DNA of 33,309 bases from an uncultured Victivallales bacterium. Lineage in GTDB: Bacteria > Verrucomicrobiota > Lentisphaeria > Oligosphaerales > JAFGRS01. Under the pieces are notes generated by a model that saw nothing but the letters and a program-made list of their open reading frames with translations, did not search any database and was not told the origin of the DNA. This document shows positions 23,753 to 31,696 of this stretch, piece after piece. The stretch lies in contig CAILUI010000196.1 in assembly GCA_903837355.1 (NCBI GenBank), positions 1-33,309 of the forward strand, read 5' to 3'. The translations under genes were made by a program, and so were the position numbers. The number at the start of each line of letters is the position of its first letter. Within the stretch, counting starts at the first letter, position 1.

Positions 23753-24970
23753 ATGAAATGGACCAACAACGACCTGGGCCGGCTGCCGGTGAAATCGTGG
23801 TGTGAGACGGTCGACGCCGGGGCGCTGCAGCAGGCGGCGAACCTGGCCGCGCTTCCGGTGCTGTTCCGGCAGGTGGCGCTGATGCCGGACTGCCACGTCG
23901 GCTACGGCATGCCTATCGGCGGCGTCATTGCCTGCCCGGACGCCGTCATCCCGAATGCAGTCGGCGTGGACATCGGCTGCGGCATGGGTGCCGTGCAGAC
24001 CGACCTCCCGGTCAGCGCGGCCACGCCGGAGCTGGTGCGCCAGATCCTGCATGGGGTCAGACGCGCCGTGCCCGTCGGCGAAGGCCACGCGCACGGCGAA
24101 CGGCAGCCGTGGGAGGGTCTGGACGCGCGCGCTGACGACCGTCCCGGTGGCGTCGACGCCCACTGCTGGAACCTCGCCTACTGCAACCTCGGCACCCTCG
24201 GCGGCGGCAACCACTTCATCGAGCTGCAGCAGGGCGACGATGGCGTCGTCTGGCTGATGATCCACAGCGGCTCGCGCAACCTCGGCTACCGCATCGCCGA
24301 GCACTACCACAAGCTGGCGCTCCGCCTGAACGAGCAGCAGGGCATCGTCCTGCCGGACCCGCAGCTCGCCTACCTGCAGGCCGAGTCCGACCCGGGCCAG
24401 GCCTACATCCGGGACATGAACTTCGCCCTCGACTACGCCCGCGAGAACCGCCGCCGCATCATGGCGGCGTTCCAGCGCGAGGTGGCCTATCTGTGCAACG
24501 ACGTCCAGTTCCGCCGCGAGGTCAACATCCACCACAACTACGCCGCCCGCGAGCGCCACTTCGACCGTGAGGTCTGGATCCACCGCAAGGGCGCTACCTC
24601 GGCCAAGCCCGGCGAGACCGGCATCATCCCCGGCAGCATGGGCACGCCGTCCTACATCGTCGCCGGCCTCGGTAACCCGGAGTCCTTCATGTCCTGCTCG
24701 CACGGCGCCGGCCGCACCATGGGCCGCCAGGAGGCCTGCCGCTCGCTCAGCAAGGAGGCCTGCGACCAGGCCATGGCGGGCATCGTCTTCGCGGGCTGGA
24801 AGCCCCTCAAGGCCAAGTTCGGACGCGGCAAAGCCAAAGCCGGCGCCGGACTCTACGACCTCGAAGAGGCCCCGCTGGCCTATAAGGACATCGAGACGGT
24901 CATCGCTGCCCAGCAGGACCTGGTCCAGACGCTGGTCAAACTCCGGCCGCTCGGTGTCCTCAAAGGCTGA
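23753..24970 (+). CDS. rtcB: RtcB: GTP-dependent RNA ligase
   Basis: The 405-residue protein is close in length to E. coli RtcB (408). Metal ligands are visible: D73 and C76 in GVDIGCGMG, H154 in GGGNHFIEL, H171 in IHSGSRNLG, and the His pair in NIHHNY. The guanylylated His is H317 in CSHGAGRTM. RtcB seals 2',3'-cyclic phosphate or 3'-phosphate ends to 5'-OH ends. AAGGAA (23740-23745) is 7 bases before the ATG at 23753; an earlier start at 23705 would overlap rtcA and add a non-homologous extension. It is the last gene of the sigma-54 operon, ending 4 bases from the convergent mannosidase gene, which leaves little room for a terminator. Confidence 0.96.
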   Translation: MKWTNNDLGRLPVKSWCETVDAGALQQAANLAALPVLFRQVALMPDCHVGYGMPIGGVIACPDAVIPNAVGVDIGCGMGAVQTDLPVSAATPELVRQILHGVRRAVPVGEGHAHGERQPWEGLDARADDRPGGVDAHCWNLAYCNLGTLGGGNHFIELQQGDDGVVWLMIHSGSRNLGYRIAEHYHKLALRLNEQQGIVLPDPQLAYLQAESDPGQAYIRDMNFALDYARENRRRIMAAFQREVAYLCNDVQFRREVNIHHNYAARERHFDREVWIHRKGATSAKPGETGIIPGSMGTPSYIVAGLGNPESFMSCSHGAGRTMGRQEACRSLSKEACDQAMAGIVFAGWKPLKAKFGRGKAKAGAGLYDLEEAPLAYKDIETVIAAQQDLVQTLVKLRPLGVLKG

Positions 24971-24974
24971 GCGT

Positions 24975-27479
24975 TCAGCGCTCCTGGGTGTTGACGGCAG
25001 CGACCGACCAGCCGCCGGCCAGGGTGCGCAGGCGCCAGGAGGCGATGCCGTGTGCCGCAACGGTGCCCAGGCAGAGCTCGCGGCCACACCAGGTAACGGC
25101 GGCCTGGACGGCCTTCCCGGAGGTTTCGCGCACGCGCAACACCCAGCCGTCGCCGTCCTCGGCCGGCTTCAGCGCCAGGAGCTGCAGCCCCGCTGGGCGC
25201 ACCTCGAGCAGCGAGCCCTGCCGCGGCAGCTCGCCAGGCTTGGCGGGTACGCAGGCGGTGAAGGGCGTCATTTCCAGCTCGCGGGCCAGGCGCGGCAGGT
25301 CCTTCTCCGCCTCGTTCCCCGAGGTTAGCAGGAAACGGAAGACGAGCTCGCCGTTGTCGACCACCGGCCGCCACGGATCGGCCTCCGGCGGCGTAAAGGT
25401 GTCGTTGGCATAGCGGCTGGCCCGGGCCACGCTGGCCCGTAGCACGCCGTCTTTCAGGTCGAAGCCGTACAAAGCATCGCTGGCGAAACCGAGGGCGCCG
25501 TGCGGCGTCTGCAGCCGCACCCAGCGGCCGCCGGGGACCTCGCCGGCCGGGCCGCGTTCGGCCTCGCCGCCGGGGACCTCGAACACGGCGCGGTCGCCGC
25601 CCGCCGGCAGGCAGAGCTTGACGCGGGCTGAACGCTCATCCAGGAAGAGCCGGGCCGAGACCTCGACCGTCGGCTGCGAGTGGTAGAGCATGAAACGCAG
25701 GTCAAGGCGCGAACTGCCGCCGGTCAGACGTACGACCAGCACGGCGCGCTCCGGCCCGGCTTCCAGAACCGCACGGTCCGTCACCGACCAGGTGTGGCGC
25801 ACGGTCGACAGGTCCAGCGACGCCGGCTCCTCGCCCATGCCGCCCCAGGAGCCCCACTGATCATCCACCGTCACCACGCCCAGGCCGGCGCCGACAAACA
25901 GCGGCTTGCCGTCGCGGCAGAGGCGTACCCCGGCGTCGCCGGGAGCGGCCTCGACCGTGAAGATGCCGTTACCGATGCTGCCGTCGCTGAGGCGGCGCGC
26001 GGCCGTCGCGGAATCCGCCCGCGAGAGCAGCGGGGTACCCTCCTCCCAGGCGAGTTCCATGACCGTCCAACCCAGGGCCGGCAGGGTCATGGGAACCACC
26101 ACGCGCTTGCGCCAGGGGAAGTCCGGCATCGCCGTGTGTTCCGTCTCCACGACTTGGGCCGGCAACAGGTCGCCAGCCGGGCCGCGCACCGCCACCGGCA
26201 GCTCCGCCGTGCGGCCGCGGTAGGGCCAGATCGGCCGGTAGTCCAAGGAGGCCTCGAGCTCGACGGGGCCCGTGTACTCCCATGGATGCGGGTTCCAGAC
26301 CAGTAACACCGCCGAACCGGGGTGATCGCCCTCGGGGTCACGGAAGCGGCTCGTGTCTACCCGCCGCATGAGCTGGTTCAAGGCGTGGTTCTCGGCGGCC
26401 AGGGCGTGTTGGCGCGCCAGGCCCAGCCAGGCGATCTGCTCGTCGCAGGCGCGCTCCATCGATGAGCCCGGAAGGATATCATGGAAGGAATTGAGCAGCA
26501 ACGAGTCCCAGGCCTGATCGAGGGCGGCTGGAGATTGCCCCAAGGCGGCTGCGATGGCACTGTCGGCGGCTTCGGCGCGGCTCACGGCGACCTCGGTCTT
26601 CCGGAAGGCGTACTTCAGCTTGGCCACCGAGACGTAGCAGCCGCGCAGGCAGTAGTTCAGCTCGCCACGGTGCACCGGCAGGAACCCCTCGCCGCCTTTC
26701 TCGCCAACCTCCTGGCGCAGAGCGGCGAAGAAGCGATGCAGGCCGGAATGGACGACGTCCACCTCCGGGTGGGCGCTCGCCCAGGCCGCGATTTCGCGCA
26801 GGATGCGGCGCGTCGGACCGCCGCCGTGGTTGCCCAGGCCGTAGTAAGCGCCGACGTGGTGCAGGTCGCCCTGGTCCGCCGCGGCCAGCAAACCGTCGAG
26901 CTTGCGCGTCATCTCGTCGCGCTCGCAGCCGTACCAGCCCGCCTGCGGCCGATACGCCAGTACGCGCCCACCGCCGGAGCCCTCCCACCAGAAGGCCGGC
27001 TTGGCGAGTGCGACCTGGCCTGCCCCAGGCCGCGTGCAGGAGAAGCCCGTCATGCCCGCGGCTACCAGAATATCCGGCAGCCCGGCGCTGTGGCCGAACG
27101 AGTCCGCCGCCCAGGCAATCTCCGCCGCGCGCCCGAAACGCGAACGGAAGTACGCCTGCGAACGGGCGAAGTGCCGGCAGAAGGTTTCCGTACCCGTCAG
27201 GTTGGTGTCCGGCTGCACATACGTGCCGCCGACCACGTCCCAGCGCCCCTCGGCGACGCGCTGGCAGATGCGCGCGAAGGTCTCCGGATCGTTCTCTTCG
27301 ATGTGGCGGTAGACCAAGGCCTCGCCGCGGATGCAGGTCAACTCCGGCATCTCGTCCATCAGGTCCAGAATAGTACGCGACGTAATGATGCCTTCATTGA
27401 GACCTTCGCGCCAGTCCCAGAGCCAGACCGGATCCAAATGGGCATTGGCGATGAGGTGAAACGTGTAACGGGCGCTCAT
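24975..27479 (-). CDS. GH38 alpha-mannosidase
   Basis: The 834-residue protein has an N-terminal GH38 catalytic domain with zinc ligands in NAHLDPVW (H14, D16), the nucleophile D126 in WAADSFGHS, and LNSFHDILPGSS carrying a further zinc-binding His. The central helical domain and long C-terminal beta-sandwich region match GH38 enzymes of the bacterial cytoplasmic type. There is no signal peptide. GAGGAG (plus strand 27489-27494) is 9 bases before the ATG. It should release alpha-linked mannose from imported oligosaccharides or glycoprotein glycans. It is divergent from the glycyl radical gene across the palindrome array, so that array may regulate it. Confidence 0.93.
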   Translation of the reverse strand: MSARYTFHLIANAHLDPVWLWDWREGLNEGIITSRTILDLMDEMPELTCIRGEALVYRHIEENDPETFARICQRVAEGRWDVVGGTYVQPDTNLTGTETFCRHFARSQAYFRSRFGRAAEIAWAADSFGHSAGLPDILVAAGMTGFSCTRPGAGQVALAKPAFWWEGSGGGRVLAYRPQAGWYGCERDEMTRKLDGLLAAADQGDLHHVGAYYGLGNHGGGPTRRILREIAAWASAHPEVDVVHSGLHRFFAALRQEVGEKGGEGFLPVHRGELNYCLRGCYVSVAKLKYAFRKTEVAVSRAEAADSAIAAALGQSPAALDQAWDSLLLNSFHDILPGSSMERACDEQIAWLGLARQHALAAENHALNQLMRRVDTSRFRDPEGDHPGSAVLLVWNPHPWEYTGPVELEASLDYRPIWPYRGRTAELPVAVRGPAGDLLPAQVVETEHTAMPDFPWRKRVVVPMTLPALGWTVMELAWEEGTPLLSRADSATAARRLSDGSIGNGIFTVEAAPGDAGVRLCRDGKPLFVGAGLGVVTVDDQWGSWGGMGEEPASLDLSTVRHTWSVTDRAVLEAGPERAVLVVRLTGGSSRLDLRFMLYHSQPTVEVSARLFLDERSARVKLCLPAGGDRAVFEVPGGEAERGPAGEVPGGRWVRLQTPHGALGFASDALYGFDLKDGVLRASVARASRYANDTFTPPEADPWRPVVDNGELVFRFLLTSGNEAEKDLPRLARELEMTPFTACVPAKPGELPRQGSLLEVRPAGLQLLALKPAEDGDGWVLRVRETSGKAVQAAVTWCGRELCLGTVAAHGIASWRLRTLAGGWSVAAVNTQER

Positions 27480-28087
27480 CAGTACGTGCTCCTCTAAGGA
27501 TGTCCTCTGCCGATACGACCGCCGCTCAGGTCCCCCAACATAGCATCAGCCGCAGACCCAGCCAGCGCCGCGATCGCACACCCACCCACTCCCTGCATCT
27601 TCACGAAACCCGAGCAGCCCCCCGCTACCATTTTCGCGAAACCGTCGTCGTCCGGCGGCCGGCCAGGTTTTCGCGAAACCGCGGCTGCGCTCCCTGGTGT
27701 TTTCGCGAAACCGTGTGCGCAAGTCAGCCGTGTTTTCGCGAAACCGACGTCGTCACCGGACCTGCCACGTTTTCGCGAAAGCGGCGCTGCCCGCCCTGGT
27801 GTTTTCGCGAAACCGACGTCGTCACCGGACCTGCCACGTTTTCGCGAAAGCGGCGCTGCCCGCCCTGGTGTTTTCGCGAAACCGACGTCGTCACCGGGCC
27901 TGCCACGTTTTCGCGAAAGCGGCGCTGCCCGCCCTAGCGCTTTCGCGAAATTTGGGGCTGCCGCACCGGGTTTCGCGGCACTATGGTATGGGCAGTCGCT
28001 GCGCCTACCGGTGGCCATCGGCGCTCAGTGTCGGCGGGCGGGGCAGTGAGGGCGTATCGGTGCCGTGCTCGGACGGGAGTCCTGCTT
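27480..28087. other. Divergent intergenic region dominated by a palindrome array
   Basis: The 608-base gap lies between the mannosidase (minus) and the glycyl radical enzyme (plus). Positions 27599-27980 are the repeat array described separately. The flanks, 27495-27598 and 27981-28070, show no gene. Several frames are open through the array on both strands because the repeat unit is 69 bp, a multiple of three; these give Arg/Pro/Gly-rich repeated peptides and I do not call them genes. Confidence 0.6.
27599..27980. repeat. Tandem array of TTTCGCGAAA palindromes in a 69-bp higher-order unit
   Basis: Ten exact copies of TTTCGCGAAA start at 27632, 27669, 27701, 27734, 27771, 27803, 27840, 27872, 27909 and 27941, with degenerate copies at 27599 and 27971. 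Most are preceded by an extra T. Spacing is 37 or 32 bases in strict alternation, apart from one 33-base step (27701 to 27734), because two different spacers alternate: a 27-base type A beginning CCGACGTCG and a 22-base type B beginning GCGGCGCTG. A plus B with two palindromes makes a 69-bp unit. The three right-hand A-B units are nearly identical; the left A and B copies are diverged and one odd spacer lies between. Palindromes are far more conserved than spacers at the array ends. Confidence 0.92.
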
Positions 28088-30253
28088 ATGTTTCCGGCGG
28101 GTTGTCTGGACCATCTGGGGGTCGCCAAGGCTTGGCGCGAGTATGCCACGTCGCGACGCTGGCAACGCGGGGCCGTGGTTTGGCGTGCCGAGGCGCTGAC
28201 GGCGACGGAGGGTCAGCCCATGACCCGGCGCCGGGCGCTGGCGCTCAATGCCGTTCTGGCGCACGGCCCCTTGCCGGTGATGCCGGGCGAGTTGCTGGTC
28301 GGCATCGGCAACCTCGGCCGCTGGGTCGCCGAGGGCACGTACAGCGAGGCGCGTCTGACCGCGGCCCAGGCCGTGGTTGACCGGGTCGGCGAGCGCGGTT
28401 TCCACTCGCACGCCAACCACCATGCGGGCGACTACGCGCTGCTTCTGCGGCTGGGTTTCGGCGGCCTGCGTGACCGCGTCCGCGCGCACCTTCCCCAACA
28501 GGATGCAAAGGGTCAGGTTTTTCTGGAGTCCGTGCTCGTGGCGCTCGACGGCGCCTCCGAGCACCTGCGGCGCTGGGTCCGTCCGTTGTCCCTGGCCGCC
28601 CAGGAGTTCCCCGATCAGGGGTCGCTGCTGCGTTACCAGGCGGCGATGCTGGAGCGCCTTGCCGACGCGGCTCCGGCGACCTTTTGGGAAGCCCTGCAGG
28701 TGGTCTACCTGTACCACTGTATGATGCAGCTCGACGACCGGGCGGCCATGGCTCTTGGCCGGTTGGATCAGTACCTGTACCCCTTCTACCAGGCCGACCT
28801 TGAGGCCGGACGCCTGACCGCAGACGAGGCCCAGGCGCTGCTCGACCACCTTTTCGCCAAGATCACCATCGACGAGGACGTTCAGAACATCGTTGTCGCC
28901 GGGACTCGACCCGCGGACGGCGCCGACGCCACCAACCCGCTCTCGTACCACATTCTGGAAGCCTGCAAGCGCATCGGGCGCCCCGGCGGCAACTGCACGG
29001 CGCGTCTGCACGCGGGCACGCCGGACGCCTTCATCGAGAAGTGCGCCGAGGTCATCCGTACCGGTATTGGCTATCCTGCGGTGACCAACGAAACCCTTAT
29101 CATCCGCGGGCTGGTCGAGCACGGCTACCCCCTCGAGGATGCCCGTGACTACTGCTGCGTGGGCTGCATCGAGACGCAGATCCAGGGCAAACAAGGCCCC
29201 TGGGCCGATGGCCGCGCCAACCCGCTCCACGCCCTCAACCTGGCCCTCTTCCGCGGCGTCGACAGCCTCTCCGGCAAGCAGGTCGGCCCGGACACCGGCG
29301 AACCGGCGACCTTTGAGGACTTCTATCAGGCCTTCATCACCCACGCGCACCTGCAGATCCGTCAGCTCATTGCCGCGGCCGACAGCGGTCAGCGTCCCCA
29401 CTTCGAGCGTGCCGAGGAGTTCACGGCGCCGCTGCTCAGCGCCCTGGTGTCGGACTGCATGGCACGCGGTCGGGACGTCAACGACGGCGGCGCCCGCTAC
29501 CCCGGCTGCTTCGGCTTCGGTTCCATGGGTATCGCCTCGATCGCCGACAGCCTGGCTGCGCTGCGGCAGTTCGTCTATGAGGAGCAGCGCTTCAGTCTGG
29601 ACGAGGTGCGGGCTATGCTGCGGGCAGACTTCGTCGGGTGCGAAGCCCAGCGGCAACTGCTCCTGCGTGGCGCCCCGAAGTTCGGCAACGACATCGAGGC
29701 GGTCGACAGCCTGGCCGCGCGGGTGGTGGTCGACCTGGCCGCCGAGTATCGCCGCCACCGCACGCCCGAGGGCGGTCACTACTTCATGCTGATGGGCTCC
29801 AACGTGCAGAACATCGCCGGGGGACACGAACTCGGGGCCACCCCCGACGGCCGCAAGGCCGGGACCCCCATCTCCGACGCCTCAAGCCCCACGTTCGGTC
29901 GCGACGTCCACGGTCCCACGGCCGCCATCCGTTCCCTGGGCCGGATCCCCTACCACCTCGCCGTCGGCGGCAACGTCGTCAACATGAAGCTGGACCCCAG
30001 TGCCCTTGCCGGCGCTGCCGGGCTGCGGCGCCTGGCGGCCCTGATCCGGACCTGCTTCGAGCTCGGTGGCCAGGAGCTGCAGTTCAACACTACCGACAGT
30101 CGCGTTCTGCGCGACGCCATGGGCAACCCGGAGCAGTACGCGAGCCTGGTGGTGCGCGTCAGCGGCTTCTCGGCCACCTATGTGCACCTGGATCGCAGCG
30201 TCCAGCAGGACATCCTCTCCCGTACCGAACACCGGCTGGAGAGTAACGCCTGA
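28088..30253 (+). CDS. Glycyl radical enzyme, dehydratase/lyase-like
   Basis: The 721-residue protein belongs to the pyruvate formate-lyase-like superfamily. The radical site is G693 in RVSGFSA near the C-terminus. The thiyl-radical Cys is C360 in CCVGCIE; the C-x-E pair (C360, E362) is typical of diol/glycerol dehydratase and choline lyase-type members rather than true PFL, which has adjacent Cys residues. It is somewhat shorter than the usual 780-850 residues, mainly at the N-terminus. GGGAG (28075-28079) is 8 bases before the ATG at 28088, chosen over an upstream frame extension running into repeat-flank sequence. The substrate is unknown. No radical-SAM activase is encoded in the window; it must lie elsewhere. 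It is probably co-transcribed with the sialidase-fold gene 28 bases downstream. Confidence 0.9.
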   Translation: MFPAGCLDHLGVAKAWREYATSRRWQRGAVVWRAEALTATEGQPMTRRRALALNAVLAHGPLPVMPGELLVGIGNLGRWVAEGTYSEARLTAAQAVVDRVGERGFHSHANHHAGDYALLLRLGFGGLRDRVRAHLPQQDAKGQVFLESVLVALDGASEHLRRWVRPLSLAAQEFPDQGSLLRYQAAMLERLADAAPATFWEALQVVYLYHCMMQLDDRAAMALGRLDQYLYPFYQADLEAGRLTADEAQALLDHLFAKITIDEDVQNIVVAGTRPADGADATNPLSYHILEACKRIGRPGGNCTARLHAGTPDAFIEKCAEVIRTGIGYPAVTNETLIIRGLVEHGYPLEDARDYCCVGCIETQIQGKQGPWADGRANPLHALNLALFRGVDSLSGKQVGPDTGEPATFEDFYQAFITHAHLQIRQLIAAADSGQRPHFERAEEFTAPLLSALVSDCMARGRDVNDGGARYPGCFGFGSMGIASIADSLAALRQFVYEEQRFSLDEVRAMLRADFVGCEAQRQLLLRGAPKFGNDIEAVDSLAARVVVDLAAEYRRHRTPEGGHYFMLMGSNVQNIAGGHELGATPDGRKAGTPISDASSPTFGRDVHGPTAAIRSLGRIPYHLAVGGNVVNMKLDPSALAGAAGLRRLAALIRTCFELGGQELQFNTTDSRVLRDAMGNPEQYASLVVRVSGFSATYVHLDRSVQQDILSRTEHRLESNA

Positions 30254-30281
30254 GTGCGTTTACGGCGAAAGCGAGGCCCCG

Positions 30282-31685
30282 ATGGCCGTCGAGAACAGCA
30301 CCCCAGCCCCGGCCGTTCCTGCCCGGCGCGGCCTGATCGCGCCCGCCGCTCCGCCGCAGGCCCGGGTCGAACCGCCCCTGATCGCCAGCGCGGCCGAGCT
30401 CAAGGCACGCCTCGCCGGGCAGTTGCACATGACGCGCCCGGACTACGTCGTCTTCGTGCCCGAGGTCAACGGCGAACAGGTCAGTGACACCGGCAACGAG
30501 CACTTCCTGGTCTTCGACGGGCCGGATGGCTCGCTGCTGGCGGTGTGGACACAGAGCTCGATGGAGTGCTATTCGCCGGACTTGCCGGCCGACCAGCATA
30601 TCGCCTTGGCGCGCAGCACCGACGAGGGCGTCACTTGGAGTCGGCCGCGCATCATTGCCGGTCCGCAGAAGGCCGGCCAGGGGCACATGGCGAGTTGGGG
30701 TTACCCGCTGGTCAGCCGCTCCGGTCGCATCTACGTGCTCTACAACCAGCACATCGGCAGGCACGATACCTTCTACCACCATACCGGTTGGGTACACGGC
30801 ATTTGCAGCGACGACGCCGGACAGACCTGGTCCGCCCCCGCCAAGGTGCCCGTGGCCCGCAGTTGCAACGACAACCCCGACCCCAGCATGCCGCCCAACA
30901 TGCTGTGCTGGCAGAAGCCGCTGCGCCTCGGCGCCGAGGGCAAGTACCTGGCCGGGTTCACCCGCTGGACCAGCAATGCCGTGCGCACGAATCCCACCCA
31001 GGATTGGCGTTCGCACGATGCGCGCGTCGAGTTCATGCGTTTCGAGAATGTCGATGACGACCCCGCCCCGGGGGATCTGCGGATCCGCTGGTTTGCGGCC
31101 AACGAGCAGGCGCTGGCGGTACCGTTTCCGGGGCACCCGGAGACCAGTGCCTGCCAGGAACCAGCCATCGTCAAACTCCCTGACGGCCGGCTCTTCGTGG
31201 TTATGCGTACGGCGTCGGGGAGCCCCTTCTGGTCGCTCAGCGCCGATGCGGGCGAGACGTGGGCGCAGCCGCGGCGTTTGTTGCGTCGCGACGGTGGCGA
31301 GCCGCTTCCGCATCCCCTCTCGCCCTGCCCGATCTACGATGTCGGCGGCGACACCGCCGGCAGCGGCCGCTACGCCCTGTTCACCCACCATCACGATGGC
31401 CACTACGGGGTCTACGGCCCGGCCGATTGCAGCTTCCACCGGCGCCCGATCCACCTGCTGCCGGGGATCTTCCAGCCCGGTGCCGAACAGCCGGTGTGGT
31501 TCGGCGAACCGCGGTTCTTCATGGACCACGACGGTGTCGGCCTGGGTCTGCCGGGGACGCGCGGCCGACTGGACCTGGCGCTCTATTCCAGTTTCACCGT
31601 CCGCCAGGGGCGGGCCGTGCTCTGGTACCCAGAGCGCAAGTTCTTCCTGCTTGGCCGCACCATCGGCAACGAGTGGTTCGCGTGA
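30282..31685 (+). CDS. Sialidase-superfamily (BNR/Asp-box) protein
   Basis: The 467-residue protein has three Asp boxes of the S-x-D-x-G-x-T-W type: STDEGVTW (112-119), SDDAGQTW (176-183) and SADAGETW (320-327), spaced as in six-bladed sialidase propellers. There is no signal peptide; the N-terminal 35 residues are Pro/Ala-rich. It may be an intracellular exo-sialidase or another glycan-acting member; catalytic Arg triad and Tyr/Glu assignments cannot be made by eye. GAGG (30273-30276) is 5 bases before the ATG at 30282. It lies 28 bases after the glycyl radical gene and 11 before the beta-lactamase-fold gene. Confidence 0.82.
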   Translation: MAVENSTPAPAVPARRGLIAPAAPPQARVEPPLIASAAELKARLAGQLHMTRPDYVVFVPEVNGEQVSDTGNEHFLVFDGPDGSLLAVWTQSSMECYSPDLPADQHIALARSTDEGVTWSRPRIIAGPQKAGQGHMASWGYPLVSRSGRIYVLYNQHIGRHDTFYHHTGWVHGICSDDAGQTWSAPAKVPVARSCNDNPDPSMPPNMLCWQKPLRLGAEGKYLAGFTRWTSNAVRTNPTQDWRSHDARVEFMRFENVDDDPAPGDLRIRWFAANEQALAVPFPGHPETSACQEPAIVKLPDGRLFVVMRTASGSPFWSLSADAGETWAQPRRLLRRDGGEPLPHPLSPCPIYDVGGDTAGSGRYALFTHHHDGHYGVYGPADCSFHRRPIHLLPGIFQPGAEQPVWFGEPRFFMDHDGVGLGLPGTRGRLDLALYSSFTVRQGRAVLWYPERKFFLLGRTIGNEWFA

Positions 31686-31696
31686 AGGAACTGACG

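Noticed and set aside
27599..27980. CRISPR array
   Set aside because: Repeats are only 10-11 bp palindromes and spacers are two alternating recurring sequences, not unique ones. No cas genes are present.
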